This document shows, piece after piece, positions 9,385 through 21,231 of a DNA stretch of 64,000 nucleotides; the first letter of the stretch is position 1; each line of letters begins with the position of its first letter. Under the pieces are notes generated by a model, which was not told the origin of the DNA, did not search any database, and saw nothing but the letters and a program-made list of their open reading frames with translations. Both the position numbers and the translations under genes were made by a program. The DNA comes from Porphyra umbilicalis (taxonomy: Eukaryota; Rhodophyta; Bangiophyceae; Bangiales; Bangiaceae): assembly GCA_002049455.2 (NCBI GenBank), contig KV918834.1:186001-250000 (forward strand), written 5' to 3'.

Positions 9385-10965
9385 AAAACCGCACCATGTT
9401 CCAGGAAAAAGTTACAGAAACACCAGTTCTCAGACGGGAACGGGAAAAGGGCACGAGGTGATCTGGATGGTGCTTTTCACGTTTTTGCCCGTGTCATTGG
9501 CCGAGACTGTGTCCTGCACTCCTTTCCCAGCTCACAACGGCAAAAAAAAATTCGGGAGGAGCAATTGACATTGCAAAGGATGTGGTTTCCAGGGAGCATG
9601 TCAATCTTATTCTGGTCCAACTGGCTGTCTCGACCGTTGCTTCTGCTGGTGTCTTTTCCATTGCACCGCTCATATCACGCGGTGGGGCGGAAAAACACAG
9701 CGAGCACTTCTCTCCGACTTGTCGGCGGACATGTGTCCGCAAGTGTACGCCGCCAACCTCCTCGCACGCCGCCAGCGTCGGTGGGTGAAGCGCCGCCAGC
9801 GATGACAGCTCGGCACCGTGGTCTCGCGAGGGCTGGGAGACATGTCACGGTGAGGCCCTCGGCCTCTGGCACGTGCAAGCCACCCGGGATACCGGGGTAC
9901 CGGGGCCTCTTTCCGCCAGGCGGTGGTAAACGGACCGCCCGCGTGCAAGCCACACCACAGCCCGCGTTGACTGACCGGATGCCGGCGGGAGGCAGCGCAC
10001 CCTCCCCTTTGATTGGCCCGCTCCGTCTGGTCGCGTGCTTTGGCTCACGAGATACCAATACCGTCAGCGGCTCGGTCGACCCGCCCGCGCCCACACCCCC
10101 AGAGTACAGCGGCCACGGCGTTGACATTGGCGCGCGCGGGGCCCGAGTGGCGGGAGTGCCCGCTGCGCTGCCGCCGCCCGTCCCCTGAACGAGCGCGGCG
10201 CAGGGGGGGGCGTCCACGTGTGCTGGGGGCCGCTTGGCATCGCCTGCAGGCGCACCGGCGGCCCGCGACGCCATGCACGGGCGGGTGGCCACCGGGTGGC
10301 CACCGCCTCCCCTTCCCGCCGTTGCCACCCGCCGCCTGGCGCACGGCCGTTGCCAGTGAGCGAGGGCGGCTGGCGCTCGATACTTGTTCTCTTTTATTTT
10401 CATTTTGCCTCCTGCCTCGCCGCCCTTGCCGTGCGTGGTGTGGGGGAGGGGCGGGGCGTGCCGCGCTGTAGGATGACGCGTGGCGAGCACAACGGTGGGG
10501 GCGCGCGCGCGCCGCGCCCTCGTGCGGCGTGCGGCGTGCAGCCTCGGCCCACGCATGCCGCGCGCGCGCGGCGGGCCCCCTCGCCGCTCGACCCGGCCGC
10601 CACGCTGCCGCGCACGTCGGCTGTCCACCAGTTAATACTGACCGCACACTGTAGGCAGCACCGTTCCGGACTCGTCCGCACCGCCGCGGCCGACGTTGCG
10701 CGCGCACCCTTGGCCGCCCCACCCCCACCGCGTCGCCGTCCACGGCGCTTTGGGCGCCCGACGCGGTCGCACCCGGCCGTCGGTTCCACCGCCCGACCGA
10801 CGCCAGGGTCCCGCACCCCCACCACCCGTACACCCACCCACCCACCCCCCCCCCCCCACGGGGCTCGCCGATAGCGTCCACCGTCGACCCCGTTCCCCCC
10901 TGCGTGGTCTGGCGGTACCGGCCGCCAGCGACGCTGCGTGTGGCGGACCGGTGTCCGCCTCTGCG
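9385..10965. other. Spacer upstream of the Hint-domain gene
   Basis: I see no convincing gene. The long minus-strand frames are compositional. A CCCACC tandem patch leads into a C-run at about 10825-10858, just over 100 bp ahead of the start codon at 10966; it may lie in that gene's 5' untranslated region or promoter. Confidence 0.4.
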
Positions 10966-12429
10966 ATGGGCGCACGGACGCGGGTGGTGACGGCTGCCGC
11001 GGCGGTGACGTTGGTCGCCGTGGCCGGGGCGTCGGCGGCCTTTCCCCTCGACGCGCGGGCGGTCGTTCGAGCGTTTACGCCGGCCGACCTACCCGGCACC
11101 TTCCGGTTGGCCTTTAAGAACGACGACCAGTGTCCCAACTCGGTTGAGTTTGGCGACGGCTCCCTCAATGACAAGGGGGTGTTTGAGGTGCCGTGGCAGA
11201 ACATCCAGGAGAATGGCAGCCCCTGCTCGGGCGACGGCTCGATGCGCTTTTTTACCAAGGCCGTCGCGCTAGACCCGTCGGCGCTGGCCGCGGCGGGCTT
11301 CCCCGACTTGCAAAATGTGATCAACGGCTCGGCTCCGGCGCGGATGACGCTCTTCAACGGCCTCCGGACAACGGACGCGCTCATCGGCTATGACGGCGGA
11401 GCCGCGCGGACGTGCGGGTCGACCACGTACCCCGATGACACCTTTTTCTTCTTCATCTCGGAGCGCGGCACGGTGGATATTACCATCAACTCGCGCAAGA
11501 CGACCATTGAACCGACGCAGCAGGGCATGTTTATTGCGAGCAACGGGCCCGTCTTGTGCGTCTTGACCTCACCAAAGGTGGCAGCCATCCCGACGCAGCC
11601 GCCGACGCCGACGCCGGAGCCGACGCCAACGCCCGCTGTACCGACGCAGGAGCCAACGTCGCCGCCCGTCGTCACGGGCCCAGTCGTGGACCCGACAGAA
11701 GACACGCCGACGCCGTCTCCCGAAGTGTTGCCGTCACCGGAGGCCACCCCGGAGGTTGTCAACCCGTCCACTCCGACGCCGACGCCTGGGGATGGTGACG
11801 ATGATGACGACGATACGGATTCCGTCGACGGTGCTGTCAGCCCAACCGATGACGATGACGACTCGGTGTGCTTCCCAGGCGATGCGGAGGTGCTGCTCTC
11901 ATCGGGTAAGACCGTGACAATGGCGGACTTGCAAGTGGGCGATTCTGTCTCGGTGGGCGGCGGTGGCTTCTCCCCAGTGTACGTCTTTACCCATCGTACG
12001 GCGACGGCGGCCAGGCTGTACGTGCGGCTGACGGCCGCGTCGGGTGCCGCGGTGACCGTTACGGCGAGCCACTATGTGCACACCCCTACGGGCCTGGTAG
12101 CTGCTGGGGCTGTGGCGGTCGGCGACGACCTCGTGCTCGCCAACGACTCCCCGTCCCGCGTCGTTGCCGTTGACACGGTCACGTCGTCGGGCTTGTACAA
12201 CCCCCAAACCATTGCCGGGGACATTGTCGTGGGCGGCCTCAAGGTCAGCACGTACACGACCGCGGTGGACCCGACGGTGGCGGCTGCGGCGCTGGCACCC
12301 CTGCGCGGGCTGTGGACTTCGGGGCTCGCCATGCCGCAGGGCCTCGTGTCGGCGGTCGAGGGCAGCGCCCGCTGGGTGCTGACGCGGATGGCGCCAGTGC
12401 TCGGCGGCGCGGCCTCCCTTGAGCTGTAA
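10966..12429 (+). CDS. Secreted protein with C-terminal Hedgehog-type Hint (autoprocessing) domain
   Basis: 487 residues, single exon. The ATG at 10966 is chosen because it opens a clear signal peptide (VVTAAAAVTLVAVAGASAA, cleavage near residue 25). Residues 26-205 form a cysteine-containing extracellular domain of unknown fold (Cys56, 87, 150, 198). Residues 208-275 are a Pro/Thr/Glu-rich spacer, and 276-299 an Asp-rich linker. The Hint domain begins at Cys302 (VCFPGDAEVLL). It contains TASH (366-369), the conserved T-x-x-H catalytic block, and ends with the VVGGLKVSTY strand and an LAPLRGLW helix, as in Hog domains. Hint domains activate their first Cys for self-cleavage and, in Hedgehog, ligate a lipid to the released N-part. 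Here the expected result is release or modification of the N-terminal domain outside the cell. Cleavage is inferred, not shown. Confidence 0.88.
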   Translation: MGARTRVVTAAAAVTLVAVAGASAAFPLDARAVVRAFTPADLPGTFRLAFKNDDQCPNSVEFGDGSLNDKGVFEVPWQNIQENGSPCSGDGSMRFFTKAVALDPSALAAAGFPDLQNVINGSAPARMTLFNGLRTTDALIGYDGGAARTCGSTTYPDDTFFFFISERGTVDITINSRKTTIEPTQQGMFIASNGPVLCVLTSPKVAAIPTQPPTPTPEPTPTPAVPTQEPTSPPVVTGPVVDPTEDTPTPSPEVLPSPEATPEVVNPSTPTPTPGDGDDDDDDTDSVDGAVSPTDDDDDSVCFPGDAEVLLSSGKTVTMADLQVGDSVSVGGGGFSPVYVFTHRTATAARLYVRLTAASGAAVTVTASHYVHTPTGLVAAGAVAVGDDLVLANDSPSRVVAVDTVTSSGLYNPQTIAGDIVVGGLKVSTYTTAVDPTVAAAALAPLRGLWTSGLAMPQGLVSAVEGSARWVLTRMAPVLGGAASLEL

Positions 12430-12963
12430 AGCCCCCTGATTGTGTGCGCGCGGTGAGAGCGAGGCGGATGGAACTCTTACGGTCCTGTCCCTGACTCTGC
12501 TGGTGGCTTGGCTTGAGCCGTGCGTGTTTTTTTTTCGAGTGTGGAGTGGTCGGGTTACGCCGCCGCCGCGGACGCGCTGGCGCGCGTCTGTGGCGGCGCT
12601 GCGCTGGCATGTGCATAGTTTCGTGACGCGTGGAGTGCCGCTCCGCACCACGCGCCTGCGCGCTCGGTGACATGCAAAAAAGGAGCAAACAAATGTAAGA
12701 ACGACCTCCATCGGCGACGCACAGGCGAGTGCACCCGCGTTGACCTGACATAACAACTGAAATGCTCCGGACGGTTGTCTGACCGGGAGAGCGACTTGGT
12801 TTGCACTTGTTGCGAACATGCCATGCACGTTCGCATACAGAGCAGTTCTTTGAATGAACCTCCATCACTCATAGCTCCACCCTGCTGCGGCCCTTGGTGC
12901 CGCATCTTCGACAGCCGCCATCTTCCCCCCCCCGCCCCACCACAGGCATCTGGGGTCCGGCGC
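12430..12963. other. Intergenic spacer between convergent genes
   Basis: Separates the 3' ends of the plus-strand Hint gene and the minus-strand DRAM-family gene. Nothing else is seen apart from a T-run near 12530 and a C-run near 12927. Confidence 0.5.
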
Positions 12964-13914
12964 TCAACCCGAGCGCCCCTCCGTTGCATCCCCCAATGAA
13001 ATGATGAGCACGCGCCCCCGAACTTCGGCGGCCAGCACCCCCAGGATGCTCAAGAAGCAGCCCGTGCCAATGTACTCTAGGATGGCCATGGCCACAAACC
13101 GCTTGTCCTTGTTCTTAATCTTGGGCGGCATGTCAAGCCGCACCGTCGCCCACACGGCCACAAACACAACAATGATCGTACACAAGAGCGCCGAAAGCCA
13201 AGCAGCCACCGTCACGCGGCGGGCGCGGCTGCCAACGGCGGCGCCCGGCCCCCCACCGGTGCCGCCCGCGCCGTCTGGGCGGGGCGCCACCCGCCCCCCA
13301 CTCGTCAACCACAGGGTGCCGACGGAGCAGCCGCCCCACACCGCTCCGCAGAGCGCAAATGACGCGGCAACGGCGTGGTGGGCGAGCCACCGTCCGGGCA
13401 CCGACGCGGTGGCGACGAGGAAGAGGAAGACACCCCAGCCGGCGCGGCCCGCCAGCTCAATGGCTGTCGCCACAATAGCAACGGGGATGCGGCGGCCGCT
13501 GCGGGCGCCGCCAACGGGGATGAGCGGCGGCAGGGACGACAGGAGGGAGCGCTGGTGCAACCGCACGGCAATGGAGAGGGGGATGAAAAGGGCGCCCGAG
13601 AGGGACAAGCCCGCGCCGAGGAGGATCCGCTCAGGGTCTCGGAGGCCCGCGTCCGACACGTAGGGCAGCGGGTGGATATGAAAGCGGCCTGGGTAGTACT
13701 GGGTAAGAGTGAGGCACGCCGCCAGGGTGACGCTGGCCGTCGCAATGCACGCGGTCGTGCACGCAGCGGGGTTGATGCGCAAGCAGGGGCCAGTGGGCGG
13801 CGGGGTATCGCACCCCCCCACAACGCCGGTAACGGGCATGGTCGTGCCGTTGGGGTGCACTGGGGGGTGGGGGAGGGGGCGCGGCGGGCGCCTGGGGGTG
13901 GCCAACTGGGCCAT
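12964..13914 (-). CDS. Frag1/DRAM/Sfk1-family six-pass membrane protein
   Basis: 316 residues from the ATG at 13914. An in-frame frame continues upstream, but it is Phe/Ser-rich and not protein-like, which is why I start here. After a hydrophobic N-terminal helix comes LPYVSDAGLRDPERILLGAG, the hallmark of the Frag1/DRAM/Sfk1 family. The family then shows helices LLGAGLSLSGALFIPLSI, VAIVATAIELAGRAGWGVFLFL, a segment around AVAASFALCGAVWGG, and WLSALLCTIIVVFVAVW. The last helix begins AILEYIGTGCF, the usual family ending. Members act in lysosomal autophagy (DRAM), GPI-lipid remodelling (FRAG1/PGAP2) or PI4-kinase support (Sfk1); which applies here cannot be told. The C-terminus is short and hydrophilic. 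Confidence 0.83.
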   Translation of the reverse strand: MAQLATPRRPPRPLPHPPVHPNGTTMPVTGVVGGCDTPPPTGPCLRINPAACTTACIATASVTLAACLTLTQYYPGRFHIHPLPYVSDAGLRDPERILLGAGLSLSGALFIPLSIAVRLHQRSLLSSLPPLIPVGGARSGRRIPVAIVATAIELAGRAGWGVFLFLVATASVPGRWLAHHAVAASFALCGAVWGGCSVGTLWLTSGGRVAPRPDGAGGTGGGPGAAVGSRARRVTVAAWLSALLCTIIVVFVAVWATVRLDMPPKIKNKDKRFVAMAILEYIGTGCFLSILGVLAAEVRGRVLIISLGDATEGRSG

Positions 13915-16900
13915 GCAACACCGACCCACGTCGGTGGAGGAGGCGACTGCGCAGGAAGAGAGGGCGGACCGCGCAAAGAGGAAGGAAAGGGAATGACGCA
14001 CCGTCGCAAGAGCGGGGGCGGCCAGAAAAGAGAAGCGTGGAGAACAAAAGGAGGTGGGAAACGAGTAGAAAGCCCAAAAAGAAACACAGGGAGAGGAAGC
14101 GTCTGGTGAGGAAAACAAGAAAACACAAGCGCCTACAATCCCGCGCCTCAATTTCCCGCATGTGGTCCACGCCAGCCGAGCAGCCAGCCGCCTGCGTGGC
14201 GGCCAGACGCGACACGGTCGCCAGGCGATCAGTGCGGTGTGGGCAGCGCTGCGGCGACGGCATTGTCCCCGCCCTGTGGCGGCTTGGCGTGCAGCCGCTT
14301 CAATATCCATCTCGACACAGGAGAACTCAACCAGTCCATCGTCGCGATTACGTACAACGCTGCTTGAGGACTTACTACCCTGGAGGTTTTCAGACTGGTG
14401 CCAGTATGTCTGAAATGGCTGTACTGGGCCATATTCAACCCCGCTTTTCCACAGTGTCTACACAATCAGTATAGATGGCATATTCGCATCTAAGAGCTAC
14501 AGTACGCGGCCAGCACGGTTCTGACACTGTTCAACGTCATGTCTGGGAGCCGCCCCCCCCCCCCTCACAGCTGCAATTGGGGGCATCACCGCACCGGTTG
14601 CGACAAGTCACGTCGCCCCCCTTGGTGCCACGATTGCGAGCGTGCCTGGGCTCGATTCGTATTCAAGCAGCGGTTTGATATGTGATGCCAGCTGGGGAGC
14701 TGTCGTACAGGTCCACGCCAGCTAAGTACGTTGCATAACATAAAAGCGTCTTTTGCGGTTCTCTAGCACCTCCTGGACGGGCCTAGCCTTCCTCGCGCCC
14801 GGCCCTCGCACCAAGCCGCATCCAAAAACCCAGAGCAAAGCAAGGACAGAGAGATAAGAACATTCAGCGCCCCCTCCCCCCTCGCCGTCCGCATCCGCGC
14901 CAGTGAAGAGGAAAGAGCAGTATGGAGGAAAGAAGCAGTAGCGAAATGGGGGCATTCGGGGACAATGCGGCAGCAAAGGCCACATGAACAGAAAGATTCA
15001 AGCATATCACCGGACGGGCCCACATTTACGGGGGGGGAACGGCGGACCAAACCATACACAGTGCAAACAGCATACCTCTCTCCTTGTCCTACTCCTCTTC
15101 ACGACGCCGAACGCACATGATAACTAAATGTAGAAGAAGGGCGGGGGGAGTGTCAACAATGCGCAGTTGGAGTGCCACGGCTTCGGTCCGCGCCAGATGA
15201 TGCCTTCATTCCGGCGTGGCTCGCGGCCGAACCTTCACGCGCAACGACACCGGTAGCCGTAAGCGGTCTCTGTCCCGCAGCCGATCTCCTTTATGGCGCA
15301 GGAGGGGCGGGGGAGGGAGGGTTCGTGAGGGCTGCCGGAGGGTGGGGGGCACGGCCAGGTGGTATCATTGAGGGCCAAAGGCCCACAGGACACCATTCGC
15401 AGGGGAGCTTCCACATCGGCTTACCCTTCGAAGAGAGACGTACGCAGCATCTACCAGTGATCGCACGACGCAACCGGTAGTCAGAACGCGGCTACAGAGG
15501 ATCCCATCCCTGCCTATGGTTGTGAGAACAAACGACCATTGACCGCCCAGAAAGGCTCGCTTTGTGAACAAATAAGGATCCAGATCCCCCGCATGAGACA
15601 CGCCGCCCTCCAGGAAACTGATAGTGAGGAGTGCTGGGTCCACACACGAGGCTCGCGGCTCTTCGTATGGCGGATGGTGGACTGAATCGCACACTGAAGC
15701 ATGACGTCTCGGCTGACAAGGACCTACAATCGATTTAGGGGCATTCTTGAGAGAGTTTCTTCGCTGTCAACAAGTCAGATGGGTGGCCGTGAGCACAGTC
15801 TGCAAGCAGGTGACGTCACTTACCACGAGATGTGACCGGTCAAATGATTGCTGGCGGCGGATGTGTGTGGGACGTTGACGGAGTGGGGGCATGGGCGCCC
15901 CTGAGCAACTGCAGCGAGTGAAGGGGGCGAGTGCGTATCTGTCCGACACCAATTCTTAGCAACTGGCCTCTGATGCAGGCCAAGGGCAGACGTGGGGACG
16001 GGGGGTTCACGGGTGGGGGAGGAAGGGGGGCGGACGGGAAGGGGGGAGGTGGGTTAGGGGGGCTCAGGGGCTATCAGATGGACGATAAAATGATGAGTAA
16101 GCCTGTGCTGGTACGCAGGGAACTGAAACAGGGTCGTGCTGTGGTGACATTAAGGGCGGGGGAGGGGGGGGGCGATGGGTAGCCCTGAAAAACTCGCACA
16201 GTACAATACGACCACGAAACTCTGGCTCCAGAGCCTCTCTCATGTGCTGACCACACCTCTTCGTCGACCTTGGCCGAAAACTCGGCCCATACAGCCACTT
16301 CGGGGCTCCGGGGTGCATCAAAGTGACTCGACATCCGGATCCCTGCGGCGAACGCGGGCGGGAGCAAGGCGCTCCGTTAGGAAATCACTGGAAGGGCTCT
16401 GTGGACGCGGAATTGCACCGGTCCGGCCATGTACTTTTTTCTGCTCTTTTCCAGGGAAACTCGCTGCTATGGTCCAGGAGTGCTCTGTTTGAGGCGCACA
16501 AGGAATCGTTGGAGAGCTGATGAGTTCACGAGTCCAGTGGTGTGACTCAGACCGCGCTGATATGCTTTGTTTATGTTTTAAAAAAGAGTGAACTGCGCCG
16601 TCGGCGGTTCAGGAGCATCCCCAGGAACCCGATTTCATATGTAAACACTGTGGATTTCCCACACAAGCCTGATTTGCTAAGAACTGGTACAATTGTCAAG
16701 AACTGGTGACAGACGGATATCAGGCGTCGATAGAGAGTCCGCTGCCGTTGGCATCGACGGTGCGGAGGCGTTGGCATGGCCGCAGCCTTGCAAGCAGGTG
16801 TAGTAGTTACGGTGAAATCTGACCTGGGGGATCACTGGGGGTTCAGGGAGGGCCAAGTATAGCGCAGCGCAGCGTTCTGACAATCCAGAGATGAACCGCC

Positions 16901-17490
16901 GGGGTTGATCCGTGACCATTTCCGTCCAGGCCTTGCATCGAGGCATTTAATAGCTTCAGTTCCCTCGCGACCCGGTGAGGCTACATCAGCGATCCGGCGA
17001 GGCTTCATGATGGGGAATCCCTCCGAACCCCACCGCCGTCGGCGGGGACACATCCAGGTCTGCGGGCGCCACTGGTAGCCTGCGCTTGCACGGGCAGGTG
17101 AGAGGCCAGTGGAGCCAGCGTAACCCGAGCATGGATTTTACTTTCTGCGTACAAAATTTAAGCCGCAGTTGGCCCCAGTACGCACTTTGCGCAGCCCAGT
17201 ACACTGCGGGTCGGTACTTCATCGTCAGGGTAGTTCTAAATTTGCCGGCTTGTAAATCTATAACGAGTTGACGCGACAGAATGTTTTGAAATAGCCGTGC
17301 AAAGCTCATGTGAGTTGGCCTCAGCATGATTTGGATGATCATGTGCACAACAGTCCCGTGGATCGGCGAATATCGTATAATCTAGATTGCCTGATTCTGA
17401 AGTTACCTCTGTGATCGGGCAGTTCATCACTACAGTTTCTGGACTCATTCTACGGACAAGACGGATAATCGCAGCCTTAGCGGCCGTCAA
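13915..17490. other. Repeat-poor spacer without recognisable gene
   Basis: Composition falls from very high to moderate GC. All frames are short. A strongly G-rich strand lies at about 15990-16075, with many GGGG blocks, and another G-patch at about 15300-15355. I find no domain, RNA gene or inverted repeat that I can defend. Confidence 0.45.
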
Positions 17491-17494
17491 GGTA

Positions 17495-17988
17495 TTGCTG
17501 ATCCCCGAATGTTGTCTTGATGGACAGAGACTGACTTGCGGACCGACCCTCTGCACCAATCAGATGTGCCCCTGGGACTGACTTGGTGCTGCTGATTGCT
17601 TACATGCGCCCATACAGCCTGGAATTCAACCCGAATGTTGTCTTGATGGACAGAGACTGACTTGCGGACCGACCTTCTGCACCCATCAGATGTGCCCCTG
17701 GGACTGACTTGGTGCTGCTGATTGCTTACATGCGCCCATACAGCCTGGAATTCAACATCAGCTCCTCATTTTTTCTGCACTTCTCGCGTGGGCAGCTTGC
17801 GCCGTGCCAAGAAAATTGGATCAAGCAGCAACAAATAGTGCGTTCTGCTGGATGCAAGGTCCTGGCACCAAATGTGGGCTTTCTATTGGCTTCGACGCCT
17901 TCTTACTGTCATTTTAGACCAATAGAGTGCTTATATTTACAGTCAGTCTCTCTCTCTGTCCCCCAGGAAAAAATTCGGGGATCAGCAA
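17495..17988. mobile_element. MITE-like element B, second copy, with internal tandem duplication
   Basis: Ends TTGCTGATCCCCGAAT and the inverted ATTCGGGGATCAGCAA, bordered by TA on both sides. The interior matches element B at 1009-1407 in the opposite orientation. A 126-bp block is duplicated almost exactly (17505-17630 and 17631-17756), so this copy is about 95 bp longer than the other. The flanks CCGTCAAGGT and ACCTTGACGG are perfect reverse complements, so the insertion sits at the centre of a palindromic target. Confidence 0.83.
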
Positions 17989-17999
17989 TAACCTTGACG

Positions 18000-20470
18000 G
18001 ATGGATATGATTGGTCCACACACATCGATGTGGCCAGGTCGTCTCAGTTCTGAGGGGAGCTTTCCGCCAGCCCCCCCCGCCGCAGTTGGGATGCTGACGG
18101 CCTCGACAGGTCCGCGTCGTCCAACCTACTTTATCCTACGCATCCAGGATGGGCCCATTCGTCTGCTTGCGGGGGGGCTCCCGGGAGGGCTCGCGGGGCA
18201 TCGATACCGCAGGTGCGGCTGCCACTCGCAGGGGCCACTGTCCCAACCGCCTGTCTGCGGCGTCCCCGTCCGGCCACGCTAGCGGTTAACCGGCCGACGC
18301 AGGCAGTGAGGCCGCTGCCAGCGCGCGCACTGGCGGCTCGGAGCCTTAACCTCCATGCCCTCCCCCCGCCTTCACCGCCAGCCGCGCGGCCCCACCCTCC
18401 CAACCGTCCGAAGGACCCCCACCAGTGCGAACCAGCCACGCACCTGCCCCCGCCGCCGCCCTCGGCGCCATGCCGACGGAGCCGCTGACGTGGCGTCGGT
18501 CGCCAGCGGCAGTGAGGAAAATGAGGGGGCGGGCGCTGCGGACGGACGCGGGTCGTTCGCCGCCGCCGCCGCTGGCCGTGCGGGGGGAGGTCGAGTGTCC
18601 GCAGCGGTGGGAGGGAGGCGGGGGGGGGCAGCGCCGCCGCCGCGGCGGGCGTAGCGGCCGATCCATGATCGAACGTGTCACCGGCGACCGCCGCCGGGAC
18701 ATTGGGGATGTCGCCGGGCTCGTCAGCGTTGCCCGCATCATTTGCCGGCGGTAGCAGCGGCGGTGGCGGCGGCAGCGGCTCACCGTTGACCGCCGACCGT
18801 CGGCGGGCGGTGGTGGGGTGGGTCGTTGGCGACAGGGGCGGGCGATAGTCAGGGCGGCGGCGGGTGGCCCCCACGGCGTCAGCAAGTGTGGAATGGCGGC
18901 GGACCGCTACGGGCGCGCCCACCGCCCACCGACGGCAGCGGTCGGCGGGGGCGGCGCGGTGGCCGACCACCGTTGCGGCGGCGGCGACGTCGACGGGCGC
19001 GTCCTGTGAGAATGACAGCTGTATTTTCCGATCGGACACGGCCGGCCTCCCCTGACCACGGACGTCCCGACTGCTATCGACCACACTGGTGCGCCACTTC
19101 CGCCGCGTGTCGCCGAGACGACCGGCCTTAACGCTTCCTATTGCCCCCGCAGAGGGGTCGCCGATAGTAGGCGGGGGCCGAGTCACGACCTCGGGGATGG
19201 CGGCGCCCCCGTACCCCGGATGAGGTGCACCGCCGAGCAGCATCGCCGTCTGCCGCCACCCACCAGCCGCCGTCGTCCGCCGGTCGTGGGCGGGCTCGTG
19301 GCTCTGGCTGGTGCCCCCCGCGCCCGCGGTGGTGACCTACCCCCCGCTCTTCAGCGCGGCGGCCAAAGCCGTCGTGGCCACGACGGGGATGTCCTCACCA
19401 CCTCTGTTTGCTGCTGCCATGGCCGACGAGCGTGGCGTCTCCCCTACTCACCGCTGCACGTGCGTGCCCATATGGCCATGCATAGTCACCGCGGCGGTCG
19501 TGGAGATGACGCCGGTGGCCACTGAACGGTACAGTAGCCAGTCAGCTGCTGCTGTGAAAAGCTGCTGCTGTGAACAGCGGACGTTGCGATTATCACCTGG
19601 GACTGGTGGCGCCAAGCCACTTGTCGGGTTGGCGGATGAGCACTGCTCGGCGCATATCCTGGAGAGCGTGAAAGAATACGCCGGGATGGACCGATGCGCG
19701 AAAAACATGACACTGCCCGAGTTACAGAGCATAGCGCCCTTGCCCCAGAGCGACCCGGACTTTCTGAGTATGCTGAGAAGGATAGGGCTACTGGCAAAAC
19801 TTGCACATAATTTCTTCCTGTTGCTTCCACCTCGCTCAATGATATCGTATCGCACGCCCCACTGTTTACAATCGTTATCGTGACGATCCCCTCGGCGAGG
19901 ATAGTCCTCATCCAGGCGGCTTGTTGAAATTAGGTGTCGATCGCAGACGCAGGCCCGGGAGAGTGCCCGGCAGTGAACGCTCAGTAACGGCGGCACCGCG
20001 CGTACCCCTTCCGCGGCCCTCGCCCCATTCCAAGCCACGGCATGCCAGCCCTGTTGCTGACGTAGAGGCATGGCGGAGTGCTGGCAGTGCCGGGTGGCTG
20101 GTGATTCCAAATACCGTGAGCGAGTCGTACGCGGCGTGGGTTTCCCCTCCCCGAACTGTCAAATCATCCGTCGGCCTTCTGGGAGACTTGGCATCACCTG
20201 CCCCCAACAGCACACACACACACAGCGCCTCACAACCACACCACCACACCAGCACCACTTTTACATGAAGAGTTTCGACACACGCGACGCCAGCCTACGA
20301 GCCCCGTGAAAAACTTGCCGCCGCCCATGCCACAGAGCAGAGTGACAGATGTAAGCAAGCAGCAGCAGGGGCCGCCGTTCCACAAACATAATATCTGCAT
20401 ATTCCCCCAATAGCGTGAATAAAAAACTTTGGGCTGTCAGTTCGTTCACACCAACGCCCATCATGGAAGC
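18000..20470. other. GC-rich island with uncertain minus-strand ORF
   Basis: From about 18131 to 19243 a minus-strand frame of 370 codons stays open, Pro/Arg/Gly-rich, without a domain I recognise. The opposite strand is also open, so I do not call a gene. A (CA)n tract lies at about 20210-20224. The remainder shows nothing. Confidence 0.35.
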
Positions 20471-20479
20471 TAACGCATT

Positions 20480-20610
20480 CAGGCCGTTCTCTCAAAACTC
20501 CCGCTCTCCAACTGTTGCAAGAGAGTTCCAAATCGGCCTCTACGACCCCGTCGAGGCCGATTTGGAACACTTCTGGGACGGTTGCAGTACGGATTTTTGG
20601 GAGAACGGCT
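20480..20610. repeat. Long hairpin: ~60-bp inverted arms around a 12-nt loop
   Basis: The inner stem is a perfect 16-bp match (20524-20539 with 20552-20567, arm GTTCCAAATCGGCCTC) around the loop TACGACCCCGTC. Outward the pairing continues imperfectly to about 20480 and 20610, with matching GCCGTTCTC...CAAAA blocks on both arms. No TA duplication is evident. It could be a foldback element, or a locus producing a small hairpin RNA if transcribed. Confidence 0.75.
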
Positions 20611-21231
20611 GTATGTGTGGAACTGAGATTCTCATTGTGGGTTCTTTTGCGAATTGAACCATGGGAGTGCGAGTTATGGGAGTGCCATGTTACGAAGCTG
20701 GGGACGAGATTCCCACCGACCTGAGAGCGAATTTAGTGCGCTTGTGCGACACCCAATCATTTATAAATGGGGACTGGGTGCGTCCAGGACTTCGCGAATT
20801 TTTCGATGTGCGAGCCCATCCATGTCTACCCGGTTCCCATCCCCTCTACGCCGGGTAACAGCTTGTCGGTTCCCTTTATATCCCGGTGCACACAGTGTTC
20901 TAGCACTTTCGAACTCCACTGTGGGCTCTGTCTCCAAGATCAAAAAAAAGTGGGCGTAATTTAATCCCAGGATCAATGCGCGACAAGTTCCGCGAACCAT
21001 CAGTGAGCGTGATCGAATCTGACAGTTCCCGTGGACGAATCGCTATGTAGTGAGGCGCCTATTTGAGAAGATGATTGCTCGGGGAAGCTCCTGAGGACTT
21101 GTCATCATGGTTGTCAAAACTAAAAAATTCGGACGAAGCTGATGCACTAATCTATAGATTGATCAGTACTTATCCTGCCACAATGTATCTCATTATCTAA
21201 GATGAACAAGTGTCCAGGGATGAACATTGCC

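Noticed and set aside
15990-16080. G-rich tract resembling telomere repeats (GGTTAGGGGGG)
   Set aside because: Only one such unit occurs. The rest is irregular poly-G with A and T interruptions.
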